A stretch of 64,000 bases of DNA from Luteimonas sp. MC1750 (lineage in GTDB: Bacteria; Pseudomonadota; Gammaproteobacteria; Xanthomonadales; Xanthomonadaceae), in the NCBI RefSeq assembly GCF_016615955.1, contig NZ_CP067113.1, forward strand, positions 2,790,001 to 2,854,000. The letters are read 5' to 3'. This document shows, piece by piece, positions 1 through 8,971 of the stretch. Position 1 is the first letter of the stretch. Each line of letters opens with the position of its first letter. The position numbers and the translations under genes are program-made. The notes below the pieces were generated by a model that ran no database searches, was not told where the DNA came from, and saw only the letters and a list, made by a program, of their open reading frames with translations.

Positions 1-658
1 GCAGCACGCCGAGCTCGTCGCGCCGGGCCTGGATGTCCAGGCGCACGGTGTTGCCGACCACCAGCAGCGCGCCCAGCCCGAGCAGCGCCGCCAGCACCCA
101 GGCCACGCGCCCGCCGAAGCGCAGCCAGCCGTCGAGGCGCTGGCGCCAGACCGCATCGTGCTGCACCAGCTCGGCCTCGGGCAGGGTGCGCAGCGAATCG
201 GCGAGCATCGCCTCGTCACCGGCCGGGGTCACGACCAGCACGTGCGGCAGCGGGTTCTCGCCCAGGGTGTCGATCGCCTCGTCCAGGCCGCTGCGCTCGC
301 GCAGCTCCTCCAGGCCCTGTGCCGGCGTGCGGTGCTCGATGGCGCCGATGTCGGCGCGCGCACCGAGTTCCGCGGCCAGCTCGGCCACGCGCGTTTCCGC
401 GGTGTCCTGATGCAGGAACACGGTGAGCTGGCGCGAGGCCTGCACGTCGCCGGCGAAGCGTTCGACGTTGCCCAGCACCAGCCACAGGCCGAGCGGCAGG
501 GCCAGCGCCACCGCCATCACGCCGACGGTGAGCACGGTGGACCAGGGCCGCAGCAGCAGGCGGCCGAGGCTGGCGACCACGCTGTAGGCGTGGTGGTCGA
601 GCCAGGCGCCGGGACGGGAGCGGGTCGCCGGCTTGCTGCGTGCGATCGGCTCATTCAT
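1..658 (-). CDS. ftsX: Cell division protein FtsX, N-terminal part (cut by window edge)
   Basis: FtsX is the inner-membrane subunit of the FtsEX complex, which couples ATP hydrolysis to septal peptidoglycan hydrolases. About 219 N-terminal residues are visible. They contain a short cytoplasmic arm, a first membrane segment (around residues 40-62, ending GLWLVLGN), an FtsX-type periplasmic domain (LTVFLHQD, then [20 protein letters not shown]), and the start of a second membrane segment ([17 protein letters not shown]). The ATG lies 8 nt inside the end of ftsE, so the two genes are translationally coupled. The remaining membrane segments lie beyond base 1. Confidence 0.93.
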   Translation of the reverse strand, partial: MNEPIARSKPATRSRPGAWLDHHAYSVVASLGRLLLRPWSTVLTVGVMAVALALPLGLWLVLGNVERFAGDVQASRQLTVFLHQDTAETRVAELAAELGARADIGAIEHRTPAQGLEELRERSGLDEAIDTLGENPLPHVLVVTPAGDEAMLADSLRTLPEAELVQHDAVWRQRLDGWLRFGGRVAWVLAALLGLGALLVVGNTVRLDIQARRDELGVL

Positions 659-1343
659 CGGCCAGGTCCTCCGGCGCGATGTCGTCGGCGAGCTGGCCAT
701 GGTCCAGCACCAGGACGCGCTTCTTCATCCGCTTCACGAGGCCCAGGTCGTGGCTGGCCACCAGCACGCTGGTGCCCTGCCCGGGCAGCGAGGCGAACAG
801 GGCCATGATCTCGGCGGCGAGGGTCGGGTCGAGGTTGCCGGTCGGCTCGTCGGCCACCAGCAGGCGCGGCTCGGCGACGACGGCGCGGGCGATCCCGACG
901 CGCTGCTGCTCGCCAGCCGACAGCTCGCCGGGCAGTGCGCTGCCGCGCGCGCCCAGGCCCAGGCGCTCGAGCACCGCGCGCACCCGGCGCGCGGCGTCGC
1001 CGCGGCGCATGCCACGCAGCACCAGCGGCAGCGCGACGTTGTCGTGGACGCTGCGGTCGGCGAGCAGGCGATGGTCCTGGAACACCACGCCGACCTCGCG
1101 ACGATGCATGGCCACGCGGCCGCCGCGTACCTTGAGCAGGTTGCGTTCGCCGAACAGCACCGCGCCGCGACTGGGCCGCTCGGAGAGGTGGATGAGGCGG
1201 AGCAGCGTGCTCTTGCCGGCGCCGGAATGGCCGGTGACGAAGATCATCTCGCCGGCGTCGACGCTGAAGCTCACGTCCTGCAGCGCGACGTGCCCGCCCG
1301 GATACTGCTTGCAGACGTTGTCGAAGCGCAGGACCGGCGGCAT
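651..1343 (-). CDS. ftsE: Cell division ATP-binding protein FtsE
   Basis: ABC-type ATPase partner of FtsX, acting at the division septum. All nucleotide-binding motifs are present: Walker [10 protein letters not shown] (residues 38-46), signature LSAGEQQR (141-148), Walker B LLVADE (161-166) and H-loop His198. The 230-residue length fits the family (about 222). The frame is open upstream for 52 more codons, but family homology begins at [10 protein letters not shown], so I start there. A GATACT -10-like hexamer sits about 30 nt before this ATG on the same strand (1377-1372), suggesting a promoter separate from rhlB. Confidence 0.96.
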   Translation of the reverse strand: MPPVLRFDNVCKQYPGGHVALQDVSFSVDAGEMIFVTGHSGAGKSTLLRLIHLSERPSRGAVLFGERNLLKVRGGRVAMHRREVGVVFQDHRLLADRSVHDNVALPLVLRGMRRGDAARRVRAVLERLGLGARGSALPGELSAGEQQRVGIARAVVAEPRLLVADEPTGNLDPTLAAEIMALFASLPGQGTSVLVASHDLGLVKRMKKRVLVLDHGQLADDIAPEDLADE

Positions 1344-1476
1344 CGCGGAGCTCGTGTCGAAGGAAGCGTCGAGTATCGCTTGCCGGCCGCCATCGGGCCA
1401 GACAAGCCGACGGGCGCCGTGCTCACGCCGGCCCGGATCGCGCTCGCGCTGGTCCGGACACGAGGGGCAGCTGCCG

Positions 1477-1494
1477 TCCGGGCAGCTGCCCGGA
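1477..1494 (-). terminator. 18-bp perfect palindrome just after rhlB
   Basis: A perfect palindrome centred on GGGCAGCTGCCC begins within 10 nt of the rhlB stop codon. A second partial copy of GGCAGCTGCC follows on the ftsE side. There is no T-run, so it may be a weak or Rho-assisted terminator, or an RNA 3'-end protecting hairpin, separating rhlB from ftsEX. Confidence 0.3.
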
Positions 1495-1499
1495 TGCAC

Positions 1500-3320
1500 T
1501 CAGTGCTGCGAGCGCGGCGCCCGGGTCACCAGCTTGCGCAGGCCCTGGCCGATGCGGCCGAACAGCGAAGGCGACGTGTCCTGCGCCGGAGCGGGAGCGG
1601 CAGGCTGCGACGGCTGCGGCCTGGGTGCATGCGGCTGGCGCGGCGGACGCGCGGCGCGTGGCTGCTCGCCGCCCGCCGCCTGTTCCGTCGCCTGGCCGTC
1701 CTGCGCCGGCTGGCCTTCGCCGTTGATGCGGCGGCCACCACGGCGGCGGCGGCGCTTGCGCGGCGCGCGCTCGCCTTCCGCACCGTCGGCTCCCGGAGTG
1801 GGGGTCCCGGCGACCGGCACCGATGCCTGCGCCGTGCCGGCGCTGGCGGGCGTGGCGATGGCGTCGGGGGCAATGCCGGCGCCCTCTGCCACCGCGCCCA
1901 CGGCGCCTTCGGCAGCCGCTTCGGCCGCCGGCACGCGCGGCTTGCGCGGAGCGCGCTCGCGGCGACCCTCGCCGGCACCGGCGCTGCGCGGGCCACGCGA
2001 ACGGTCACCACCGCCCTCGCGACGACCACCGCCGCGACGCGCATCCTCGGCGGCGCGCTGCTCGCGCGCCTCGCGGAAGATCTCGCTGACGCTCTCGCCC
2101 TCTTCCGGCTCGAGCTCGACGCCCTCGCGCGGCTTGCGCGGCAGCGCCTTCAGCAGCTCCGCGCTCACCGGCTCGGAGGGGATCTTCTGCTCGATGAAGG
2201 CCTCGATGTCCGGCAGGCCGATCGCGTAGCGCTCGCAGGCGAAGCTGATCGCATCGCCCTCTTCGCCCAGGCGCGCGGTGCGGCCGATGCGGTGCACGTA
2301 GTCCTCGGCATCGAACGGCAGGTCGTAGTTGTAGACGTACTTCACGCCATCGATGTGCAGGCCGCGGGCGGCGACGTCGGTGGCGACCAGGATCTCGAGC
2401 TGGCCGGCCTGGAACTTCTTCAGCAGCGACTCGCGCTTCTTCTGCGGCACGTCGCCCGACAGCACGCCCACGCGGTAACCGGCGCGTTCCAGCGCACGGG
2501 CCACGCGCTCGACGAACACCTTGGTGTTCACGAACACCATCGTGCGGGCACCCTCGCCGCGCGAGAGCAGGCCCAGCAGCAGCGGCAGCTTCTCTTCGTC
2601 GGAGGGGTAGTAGAGCTTCTGGCGCACCAGCGCAGCGGTGATGGTCTCGGTCTCGACCACCATTTTCTGCGGCTCGTTCATGTGCTCGTAGGCGAGCTCG
2701 AGCACGCGATGGCTCAGCGTGGCCGAGAACAGCAGCGTCTGGCGCTCGGTGCGCACCGGCATGCGGCGCAGCAGGAAGCGGATGTCCTTGATGAAGCCGA
2801 GGTCGAACATGCGGTCGGCCTCGTCCAGCACGCAGATCTCGCAGGCGTGCAGGCTGACCACCTTGTGCTGCTTGACGTAGTCGATCAGCCGGCCCGGGGT
2901 GGCGATGATGACGTCCACGCCCTCCTGCAGCAGCTGGCGCTGCTTGTCGTAGTCGACGCCGCCGTAGACCAGGGCGAAGCGCAGGCCCAGCTCGGGACCG
3001 AACTTCACCGCGTCCTTGTGGATCTGGATCGCGAGTTCGCGGGTGGGCGCCAGGATCAGCGCGCGCGGGTCCTCGGGCTTGCGGTCGGCCAGCGCCGGGC
3101 GCGTCAGCAGGCGGTTCATCACCGCCACCAGGAAGGCCAGCGTCTTGCCCGTGCCGGTCTGGGCCTGGCCGGCGACATCGCCCCCGGGCAATGCGACCGG
3201 GAGGGTCAGCGCCTGGATCGGCGTGAGGCGCGTGAAGCCTGCGGTCTCGAGGCCGGCCTGCAGCCGCGGATGGAGATCGAAGGAGGAGAAGGTGACGTCG
3301 GTAAGTGGTTTGTCGGTCAT
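1500..3320 (-). CDS. rhlB: DEAD-box ATP-dependent RNA helicase RhlB
   Basis: RNA helicase of the RhlB type, which unwinds structured RNA for the degradosome. The 606 residues begin with a Q-motif ([10 protein letters not shown]...LTPIQ), then motif I AQTGTGKT (53-60), PTREL, TPGRL, DEAD (166-169), FSAT, and the C-terminal helicase motifs ([17 protein letters not shown]). After about residue 400 comes a long low-complexity tail rich in Arg, Gly, Ala and Pro ([27 protein letters not shown]). It makes the protein about 180 residues longer than E. coli RhlB (421 aa) and probably binds RNA. The frame opens 21 codons upstream, but [16 protein letters not shown] is the family start. Divergent from trxA-rho, as in Xanthomonas. 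Confidence 0.93.
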   Translation of the reverse strand: MTDKPLTDVTFSSFDLHPRLQAGLETAGFTRLTPIQALTLPVALPGGDVAGQAQTGTGKTLAFLVAVMNRLLTRPALADRKPEDPRALILAPTRELAIQIHKDAVKFGPELGLRFALVYGGVDYDKQRQLLQEGVDVIIATPGRLIDYVKQHKVVSLHACEICVLDEADRMFDLGFIKDIRFLLRRMPVRTERQTLLFSATLSHRVLELAYEHMNEPQKMVVETETITAALVRQKLYYPSDEEKLPLLLGLLSRGEGARTMVFVNTKVFVERVARALERAGYRVGVLSGDVPQKKRESLLKKFQAGQLEILVATDVAARGLHIDGVKYVYNYDLPFDAEDYVHRIGRTARLGEEGDAISFACERYAIGLPDIEAFIEQKIPSEPVSAELLKALPRKPREGVELEPEEGESVSEIFREAREQRAAEDARRGGGRREGGGDRSRGPRSAGAGEGRRERAPRKPRVPAAEAAAEGAVGAVAEGAGIAPDAIATPASAGTAQASVPVAGTPTPGADGAEGERAPRKRRRRRGGRRINGEGQPAQDGQATEQAAGGEQPRAARPPRQPHAPRPQPSQPAAPAPAQDTSPSLFGRIGQGLRKLVTRAPRSQH

Positions 3321-3540
3321 TCGTCGGAAGTCTGCGCGGCGTGGCGCGCTTGCGTGGAAGGTGGCAGCCAAGCAGACTGCCATGGAGAAATGTCGCGGCG
3401 GCCTGCCCGCCTTCGAAGCAGACCCCCTCCGACGGGGCAGCCCCTTGAAACGACCGCGAATCGCCCAAGTTTAGCAGTTACCGCGGCCGTCGACCGCCCG
3501 CATGCCGGGACCTGGCGGCCGCCCCACGCAGGAGAACCCC

Positions 3541-3867
3541 GTGAGCCAAACCGTCATCCACGCCAGCGACGCCGATTTCGACGCCACCGTCCTCGCCTCG
3601 AAGGAGCCGGTGCTGGTCGACTTCTGGGCGCCCTGGTGCGGCCCCTGCAAGATGATCGCCCCCGCCCTGGACGAGCTGGCCGGCGAATACGCCGGGCGCG
3701 CCAGAGTGGTGAAGATCGACATCGACCAGAACCGCGCCACCGCGCTCAAGTACCACGTGCGCTCGATCCCGATGCTGCTGCTGTTCAAGGACGGCCAGGT
3801 CCAGGCCACCCAGATCGGTGCCGTGGGCAAGCCGGTCCTGGCCCAGATGATCGACAAGGCCCTCTGA
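3541..3867 (+). CDS. trxA: Thioredoxin 1
   Basis: Small cytoplasmic disulfide reductase. The redox motif WCGPC is at residues 32-36, followed by the conserved cis-Pro segment SIPMLLLF. The length of 108 residues is that of E. coli TrxA. It starts at GTG, chosen because a GGAGAA ribosome-binding site ends a few bases upstream and [10 protein letters not shown] fits the family N-terminus. It lies between divergent rhlB and downstream rho. The 220-nt gap to rhlB holds a TTGAAA box (3445-3450) and an AT-richer patch near 3468-3475, which could serve both directions. Confidence 0.96.
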   Translation: MSQTVIHASDADFDATVLASKEPVLVDFWAPWCGPCKMIAPALDELAGEYAGRARVVKIDIDQNRATALKYHVRSIPMLLLFKDGQVQATQIGAVGKPVLAQMIDKAL

Positions 3868-3892
3868 GGGCCCGGCCCCCGGGGCCCGGCGC

Positions 3893-3921
3893 TTGCCGCC
3901 GGCCGCCGGGGGTGCTAGTTT
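3893..3921 (+). promoter_or_regulatory. Probable sigma-70 promoter of rho
   Basis: TTGCCG (-35) and TAGTTT (-10) are separated by exactly 17 nt. Transcription would begin near base 3928, giving a C-rich, G-poor leader of about 100 nt before rho. That is the composition expected of a Rho-utilisation site. Autoregulation of rho by attenuation is known in E. coli and is only inferred here. Confidence 0.5.
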
Positions 3922-4028
3922 CAGCGACACCCCGGCGCGCAGCTTGCGCGCCGCACCTTCTGCAACACCCCACCAGTCCATTCGCATGCCGCCCGCACAG
4001 GGCGCTCGCAGCAAGCGAGGTTCCGCAC

Positions 4029-5780
4029 TTGTCAGACAATCCTTCCGATTCCGGCGATACCGCCGTGAAGCGCGTGCGCAAGCCGCGCGCCCCCAAGACC
4101 GCCGACGCGGGTTCCGACGCGCCCGCCCCGACGGCCGCGGCCGACGCACCTGCGCCCCGGCCCGCCCCCAAGCCGGTCCAGGCCGAACTTCCGGTCGAGA
4201 CGCCCCGCGCTCCCGCCCCCGAAGCCACGGCTCCCAGGCCGTCCGCCGACGCCGCACCCCGGCACTCCGGCTCCGGCGGCCACGACGATGGCGGCGACCA
4301 TGGCGACCACCAGGGTGGCCAGGACAACGGCCAGCGCCAGCAGTCCGGCGGCGGCCAGCACCAGCAGCAGGGCCAGGGCAACCGCCGCGAGCGGTTCCGC
4401 AACCGCCGGGACCGCCAGCAGCAGCGCGGCGACCGTCCGCGTGACGACGGCCTGCCCACCGAAAACAACGATCAGGCCAACCGCCTGCCGCCGCCGAACA
4501 TCCCCGAGGGCTTCCCGCAGTATTCGCTGTCGGACCTCAAGCGGATGCCGGCGCAGAAGCTGCTCGACATCGCCGACCAGCTGAACATCCACGAAGGCGT
4601 GGCCCGCGCCCGCAAGCAGGACGTGATCTTCGCCCTGCTGAAGGTGCTGACCCGCCACGGCGAGGGCGTCGTCGCCGACGGCGTGCTGGAAATCCTGCCG
4701 GACGGCTTCGGCTTCCTGCGCGCGGCCGAGGCGAGCTATCTCGCCGGCCCGGACGACACCTACATCTCGCCCAGCCAGATCCGCCGCTTCAACCTGCGCA
4801 CCGGCGACCACCTGAGTGGCCGCATCCGCTGGCCGAAGGACGGCGAGCGCTACTTCGCGCTCAACGTGGTCGACACGATCAACGGCGAGCCGCTGGAAGC
4901 GTCGAAGAACAAGGTGCTGTTCGAGAACCTGACGCCGCTGTTCCCGCGCCGGAAGTTCAAGCTCGAGCGCGGCGATGGCTCGAGCGAGGACATCGCCGGC
5001 CGCATCCTCGATCTCATGGCCCCGCAGGGCAAGGGCCAGCGCGCCCTGATCGTCTCGCCGCCCAAGGCCGGCAAGACGATGATGATGCAGCAGATCGCCA
5101 GCGCCATCACCTACAACCATCCCGACGTGCACATGATCGTGCTGCTCATCGACGAGCGGCCCGAGGAAGTGACCGAGATGCAGCGCAGCGTGCGCGGCGA
5201 AGTGATCAGCTCGACCTTCGACGAGCCGGCCGCACGCCACGTGCAGGTCGCCGAGATGGTGATCGAGCGCGCCAAGCGCCTGGTCGAGCACAAGAAGGAC
5301 GTGGTGATCCTGCTCGACTCGATCACCCGCCTGGCGCGTGCGTACAACAACGTGGTGCCGAGCTCCGGCAAGGTGCTGACCGGTGGCGTCGACGCCAATG
5401 CGATGCACCGGCCGAAGCGCTTCTTCGGCGCCGCGCGCAACGTCGAGGAAGGCGGTTCGCTGACCATCATCGCCACCGCGCTGGTCGACACCGGCAGCGC
5501 GATGGACAAGGTGATCTACGAGGAGTTCAAGGGCACCGGCAACTCGGAAGTGCACCTGGACCGCCGGATCACCGAGAAGCGCGTCTACCCGGCGATCAAC
5601 GTCAACCAGTCGGGCACGCGCCGCGAGGACTACCTCATCGAGCCGGAGCTGCTGCAGAAGATCTGGATCCTGCGCAAGCTGCTGCATCCGATGGACGAGA
5701 TCGCGGCGATGGAGTTCCTGCTCGACAAGATGAAGACCACCAAGTCCAACGACGAGTTCTTCTCTTCGATGAAGCGCTGA
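4029..5780 (+). CDS. rho: Transcription termination factor Rho with long N-terminal insert
   Basis: Hexameric RNA-dependent ATPase that ends transcription of untranslated RNA. The conserved body starts around residue 165 ([16 protein letters not shown]) and contains the RNA-binding cold-shock-like domain (LPDGFGFLR), Walker A SPPKAGKT (about 342-349), Walker [11 protein letters not shown], the Q-loop [13 protein letters not shown] and the R-loop [11 protein letters not shown]. About 160 extra N-terminal residues make the protein 583 aa against 419 in E. coli. They consist of a Pro/Ala/Lys part, then a Gly/Gln/Asp/Arg-rich stretch (about 80-141). Start: a TTG giving MSDNPSDSG, with a GCGAGG element upstream. 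A later in-frame GTG (KRVRKPRAP) is the alternative. Confidence 0.95.
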   Translation: MSDNPSDSGDTAVKRVRKPRAPKTADAGSDAPAPTAAADAPAPRPAPKPVQAELPVETPRAPAPEATAPRPSADAAPRHSGSGGHDDGGDHGDHQGGQDNGQRQQSGGGQHQQQGQGNRRERFRNRRDRQQQRGDRPRDDGLPTENNDQANRLPPPNIPEGFPQYSLSDLKRMPAQKLLDIADQLNIHEGVARARKQDVIFALLKVLTRHGEGVVADGVLEILPDGFGFLRAAEASYLAGPDDTYISPSQIRRFNLRTGDHLSGRIRWPKDGERYFALNVVDTINGEPLEASKNKVLFENLTPLFPRRKFKLERGDGSSEDIAGRILDLMAPQGKGQRALIVSPPKAGKTMMMQQIASAITYNHPDVHMIVLLIDERPEEVTEMQRSVRGEVISSTFDEPAARHVQVAEMVIERAKRLVEHKKDVVILLDSITRLARAYNNVVPSSGKVLTGGVDANAMHRPKRFFGAARNVEEGGSLTIIATALVDTGSAMDKVIYEEFKGTGNSEVHLDRRITEKRVYPAINVNQSGTRREDYLIEPELLQKIWILRKLLHPMDEIAAMEFLLDKMKTTKSNDEFFSSMKR

Positions 5781-5800
5781 GTCCGGTCGCACCGCAACAC

Positions 5801-5829
5801 GGAAAGGCCCCGCACCGCGGGGCCTTTCC
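5801..5829 (+). terminator. Intrinsic-type terminator of rho
   Basis: A perfect 13-bp stem (GGAAAGGCCCCGC / GCGGGGCCTTTCC) with a 3-nt loop begins 20 nt after the rho stop codon. The T-tract is weak (ATTTCC). Confidence 0.75.
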
Positions 5830-5947
5830 ATTTCCGCGGGCCACGAAGCGGCGGGTGGCCCGCCATGCCGCCCTGCAGCAAACGGTGCGACGCCGCATGG
5901 GCAATACTCGCTCCCTTCGGCCCGACCAAACGCCTTGGGGATCCCGC

Positions 5948-7981
5948 ATGCGCCTGACCCCGTACCGCCCGCTGTTCGCACTCGCCACCCTGCTGGCCTT
6001 TGGCTGCGCCGATGCCAGCCTCTACGGGCGCAACGGCTTCTCCGGCAACCCACGCACCCAGAACGGCGCCACCTGTGCCGCCTGCCACGCGCCGGGACCG
6101 GCCACGCCAACGGTGACCATCAGCGGACCGCAGGTCCTCGACGCCAACACCGTGGCCGACTTCACGGTGACCCTGACCGGCGGACCCGGCGCGACCGCGG
6201 GCCTGGGCGTCTCGGCCTCCGGCGCCGCCGGCACCTTCCAGGCCTCGGGCAAGGACGTGCACGTCATTGGCGGCGAGATCTCGCACAGGCAGCCGAAGGC
6301 ATTCTCGGGCGGCGCGGTGAGCTTCAGCTTCCGCTGGCGCGCACCGGCCTGGAACGGACCGGTCACCCTGTACGCGGCCGGCAATTCGAGCAACGGCCAG
6401 CTCAACCTGCTCGGCGACGGCATCGGCACCGGACAGCTCGCGATCACGGTGCGCAACGGCAGCGGGTCCCCGCCCGAGCCGCCGGCGCCGCCGCCCTCCG
6501 AAGCGGTGCTTGAACCCTTCGCCACCGGCCTCTCGCAGCCGGTGGCCATCACCCATGCCGGCGACGCGCGCCTGTTCGTGGCCGAACAGCCCGGGCGGAT
6601 CCGGATCATCGACCAGGCCACGCTGCGACCGGTGCCCTTCCTCGACATCCGCGAACGCGTGGACGACTCGGGCAACGAGCAGGGCCTGCTCGGCCTCGCC
6701 TTCCATCCGCGGTACGCCAAGAACGGCTACTTCTACGTCAACTACACCTGGGACCCGCCCGGCAGCGGGCTCGACCGCACGCGCATCTCGCGCTTCAAGG
6801 TGGGCGCTGACCCCAACGTGGCCGAACCGGCGTCGGAGCTGGTGCTGATGGAGTTCGAGCAGCCCTACAGCAACCACAACGGCGGCGACATCCAGTTCGG
6901 CCCCGACGGCTACCTGTACATCGCCTCGGGCGATGGCGGCAGCGGCGGCGACCCGCAGAACAACGCGCAGAATCCCAACCGCCTGCTGGGCAAGCTGCTG
7001 CGCATCGACGTCGACGGCGGCGGCGCGCCGGACTGCAGCCTGGTGGGCGGCAACCGCTACGGCATCCCGGCCGGCAACGCCTACGGCGACGGCGCCGGCG
7101 GGGCCGGCTGCGACGAGATCTTCGCGCTCGGCCTGCGCAACCCCTGGCGCATCGCCTTCGACGCCCTGCTGGGCGATCTCTGGATCGCCGACGTCGGCCA
7201 GAACGCCTACGAGGAGATCAACTTCATCCAGGCGGGCACCAGCGGCGGCCTGAACTTCGGCTGGCGCTGCTACGAGGGCGACCAGCCCTACAACACCTCC
7301 GGCTGCAGCGGCAGCTACTTCGAGCCGCTGGTCACGACCAGCCACTCGGCCGGGAGCTGCTCGATCACCGGCGGCCGCGTCTACCGCGGCTCCTCGCATC
7401 CGTCGCTGGCCGGGCGCTACTTCTTCACCGACTACTGCAACACCGCGGTGCGCACGATCACCTTCGCCGACGGCCAGCCCAGGGTGGAGACCCCGATCCC
7501 GGCAGGCGCGATCAGCCAGCCAGTGGCCTTCGGCGAGGACGCGAACGGCGAGCTCTACCTGGCCAGCCTCACCGGCACGCTCTACCGCATCGTCGGCACC
7601 GGGGACACGGGGGAGTCGCGGATCTCGACGCTGACCAGCCAGCAGTGCCTGCACGCGCCGTCGACGGCCGCGGGCACGGCCCTGCTGACGTGGCCCTGCG
7701 TCGGTGGCGGCGGCCAGCGCTGGGTGCTGCGTGGCGACGGATCGCTGTACAACCCGGCGTCCGACCGCTGCGCCACGGCCGCGGGAACGACCCACGGCGC
7801 GGCGCTGCAGCTGCAGGCCTGCAGCGGCACCACCAGCCAGCGCTTCGCGGCGACGCCCGCCGGCGAGCTCCGCGTGGGCGGGCTGTGCACGGACCACTCG
7901 CGCACCATGCGGCGCAGGGTGCAGGCCTCGACCTGCGCCGGCATCGACAGCCAGGCCTGGGTGGTGTCGCCGGCGGATTGA
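5948..7981 (+). CDS. Secreted heme-motif / PQQ-type sugar dehydrogenase / ricin-lectin fusion
   Basis: A 677-residue exported protein with three parts. After a signal peptide (about residues 1-23, probable cleavage after CADA) comes a domain with a single CxxCH heme-attachment motif (CAACH, 43-47) that resembles the heme-motif anchor domains of myxobacterial surface proteins. From about residue 184 there is a glucose/sorbosone dehydrogenase-type beta-propeller (QPVAITHAGDARLFVAEQPG, GLLGLAFHP, NHNGGDIQFGPDGYLYIASG, GLRNPWRIAFD), the fold that binds PQQ and calcium. From about residue 558 there is a ricin-type beta-trefoil with QRW, QRF and QAW repeats, expected to bind polysaccharide. Inferred role: periplasmic or extracellular oxidation of a sugar held by the lectin, with electrons possibly passed to the heme. 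The substrate is unknown. It starts at MRLTPYRP; codons upstream lack a signal peptide. Confidence 0.82.
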   Translation: MRLTPYRPLFALATLLAFGCADASLYGRNGFSGNPRTQNGATCAACHAPGPATPTVTISGPQVLDANTVADFTVTLTGGPGATAGLGVSASGAAGTFQASGKDVHVIGGEISHRQPKAFSGGAVSFSFRWRAPAWNGPVTLYAAGNSSNGQLNLLGDGIGTGQLAITVRNGSGSPPEPPAPPPSEAVLEPFATGLSQPVAITHAGDARLFVAEQPGRIRIIDQATLRPVPFLDIRERVDDSGNEQGLLGLAFHPRYAKNGYFYVNYTWDPPGSGLDRTRISRFKVGADPNVAEPASELVLMEFEQPYSNHNGGDIQFGPDGYLYIASGDGGSGGDPQNNAQNPNRLLGKLLRIDVDGGGAPDCSLVGGNRYGIPAGNAYGDGAGGAGCDEIFALGLRNPWRIAFDALLGDLWIADVGQNAYEEINFIQAGTSGGLNFGWRCYEGDQPYNTSGCSGSYFEPLVTTSHSAGSCSITGGRVYRGSSHPSLAGRYFFTDYCNTAVRTITFADGQPRVETPIPAGAISQPVAFGEDANGELYLASLTGTLYRIVGTGDTGESRISTLTSQQCLHAPSTAAGTALLTWPCVGGGGQRWVLRGDGSLYNPASDRCATAAGTTHGAALQLQACSGTTSQRFAATPAGELRVGGLCTDHSRTMRRRVQASTCAGIDSQAWVVSPAD

Positions 7982-8072
7982 GGCCGGCCGATGCAACAAG
8001 CCGCGGCGCCGCGCACAGCGCCGGCCGCCGCGGCTGTGGCAAGCTCGCGCCGGGAACCCCGGGAGAGATCGC

Positions 8073-8942
8073 ATGGAACGCAACTGGACCCGCCGGCTGG
8101 CCGGCGGACTGATGGTGCTGCTGCTTGCCCTGGCCGCACCGGCCGCCGCGCAGACGCGCGCAGGGCTGATGAAGGAGCTGGAAGCGTCAATGCTGGTCAA
8201 GGGCCGCATCGACGTGGCCGCCGACGGCAGGATCGCCGGCTTCTCGATCCAGGACCCGGACCAGGTGGATCCGCTCGCGCTCCGGCACGTCATGCGCCAC
8301 GTGCCGAACTGGACCGTGCATCCGGCGACGGTGGACGGCGTGCCGGTGGCCTCGTCGTCGCCGTTCTCCCTGCGCCTGGTCGCGCGCCGGATCGATGACC
8401 GGAACTACACGATCTCCATCCTCGGCGTCTCGATCGAAGAGGACCTGCCGGTGGAGGCACGCCTGCGGTCGGACCGCATGCAGCCGCCCCGCTACCCCGT
8501 GGACCTGCTGCGCGCCGGCGGCAGCGGCATCGTCTACGTGCTGCTGCGGATCGACGCCTCGGGCCGCGTGGTGGACACCCATGTGGAACAGGTGGACCTC
8601 ACCGTGCTGGCCAGGCCGAGGCAGGCGGAACAGGTCCGCAAGCGTCTCGCCGACGCCACCCTGGAGGCCGCGCGCGAGTGGACGTACCACATCCCCGCGA
8701 CCGGTCCGCATGCCGGAAAGCCGGACTACGTGCTGCGCGTGCCGGTGCAGTTCGTGGTGAACGACGGCACGGCCATGACCTACGGCCAGTGGACCTCACG
8801 CGTCCCCGGCGAACGCAGGCTGGCCCCGTGGGCGCGCGCGGGCGACGACGCGGGCGAGGCCCGGATGGCCGGCATCCCTGGCCGGCCGATGCTCGACGGC
8901 TCGGGTCTGCGCCTGAGCTCGGCGCTCGAACCCGGCAGCTGA
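8073..8942 (+). CDS. Secreted protein with TonB-like C-terminal domain
   Basis: The 289-residue protein has a clear signal peptide (GGLMVLLLALAAPAAAQ). Its central-to-C-terminal part resembles the TonB energy-transducer fold from about residue 136: PPRYPVDLLRAGGSGIVYV, then IDASGRVVDTHVEQ, with LEAAREWTY further on. It lacks the N-terminal membrane anchor and Pro-rich spacer of a true TonB, so it is probably a periplasmic relative rather than an energy transducer. A GGGAGA ribosome-binding site precedes the ATG. No operon partner: the upstream gene is 91 nt away and the downstream gene is convergent. Confidence 0.65.
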   Translation: MERNWTRRLAGGLMVLLLALAAPAAAQTRAGLMKELEASMLVKGRIDVAADGRIAGFSIQDPDQVDPLALRHVMRHVPNWTVHPATVDGVPVASSSPFSLRLVARRIDDRNYTISILGVSIEEDLPVEARLRSDRMQPPRYPVDLLRAGGSGIVYVLLRIDASGRVVDTHVEQVDLTVLARPRQAEQVRKRLADATLEAAREWTYHIPATGPHAGKPDYVLRVPVQFVVNDGTAMTYGQWTSRVPGERRLAPWARAGDDAGEARMAGIPGRPMLDGSGLRLSSALEPGS

Positions 8943-8971
8943 GCCGGGCCGCTCCCGCGCGGCCCGGGCTC
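8941..8971. terminator. Hairpin shared by two convergent genes
   Basis: The arms GAGCCGGGCCGC and GCGGCCCGGGCTC pair with one bulged G around a 6-nt loop. The hairpin overlaps the stop codons of both the TonB-like gene and the ankyrin gene, so it could work in both directions. There is no T-run on either side. Confidence 0.5.

Noticed and set aside
3868-3891. GGGCCC-rich hairpin after trxA as terminator
   Set aside because: The stem is short and ambiguous, with no T-run, and it abuts the probable rho promoter.
633-4028. Open frame continuing more than 1,100 codons upstream of rho in the same frame
   Set aside because: It is antisense to ftsE and rhlB and out of frame with trxA. Only the part after the TTG at 4029 has homology.
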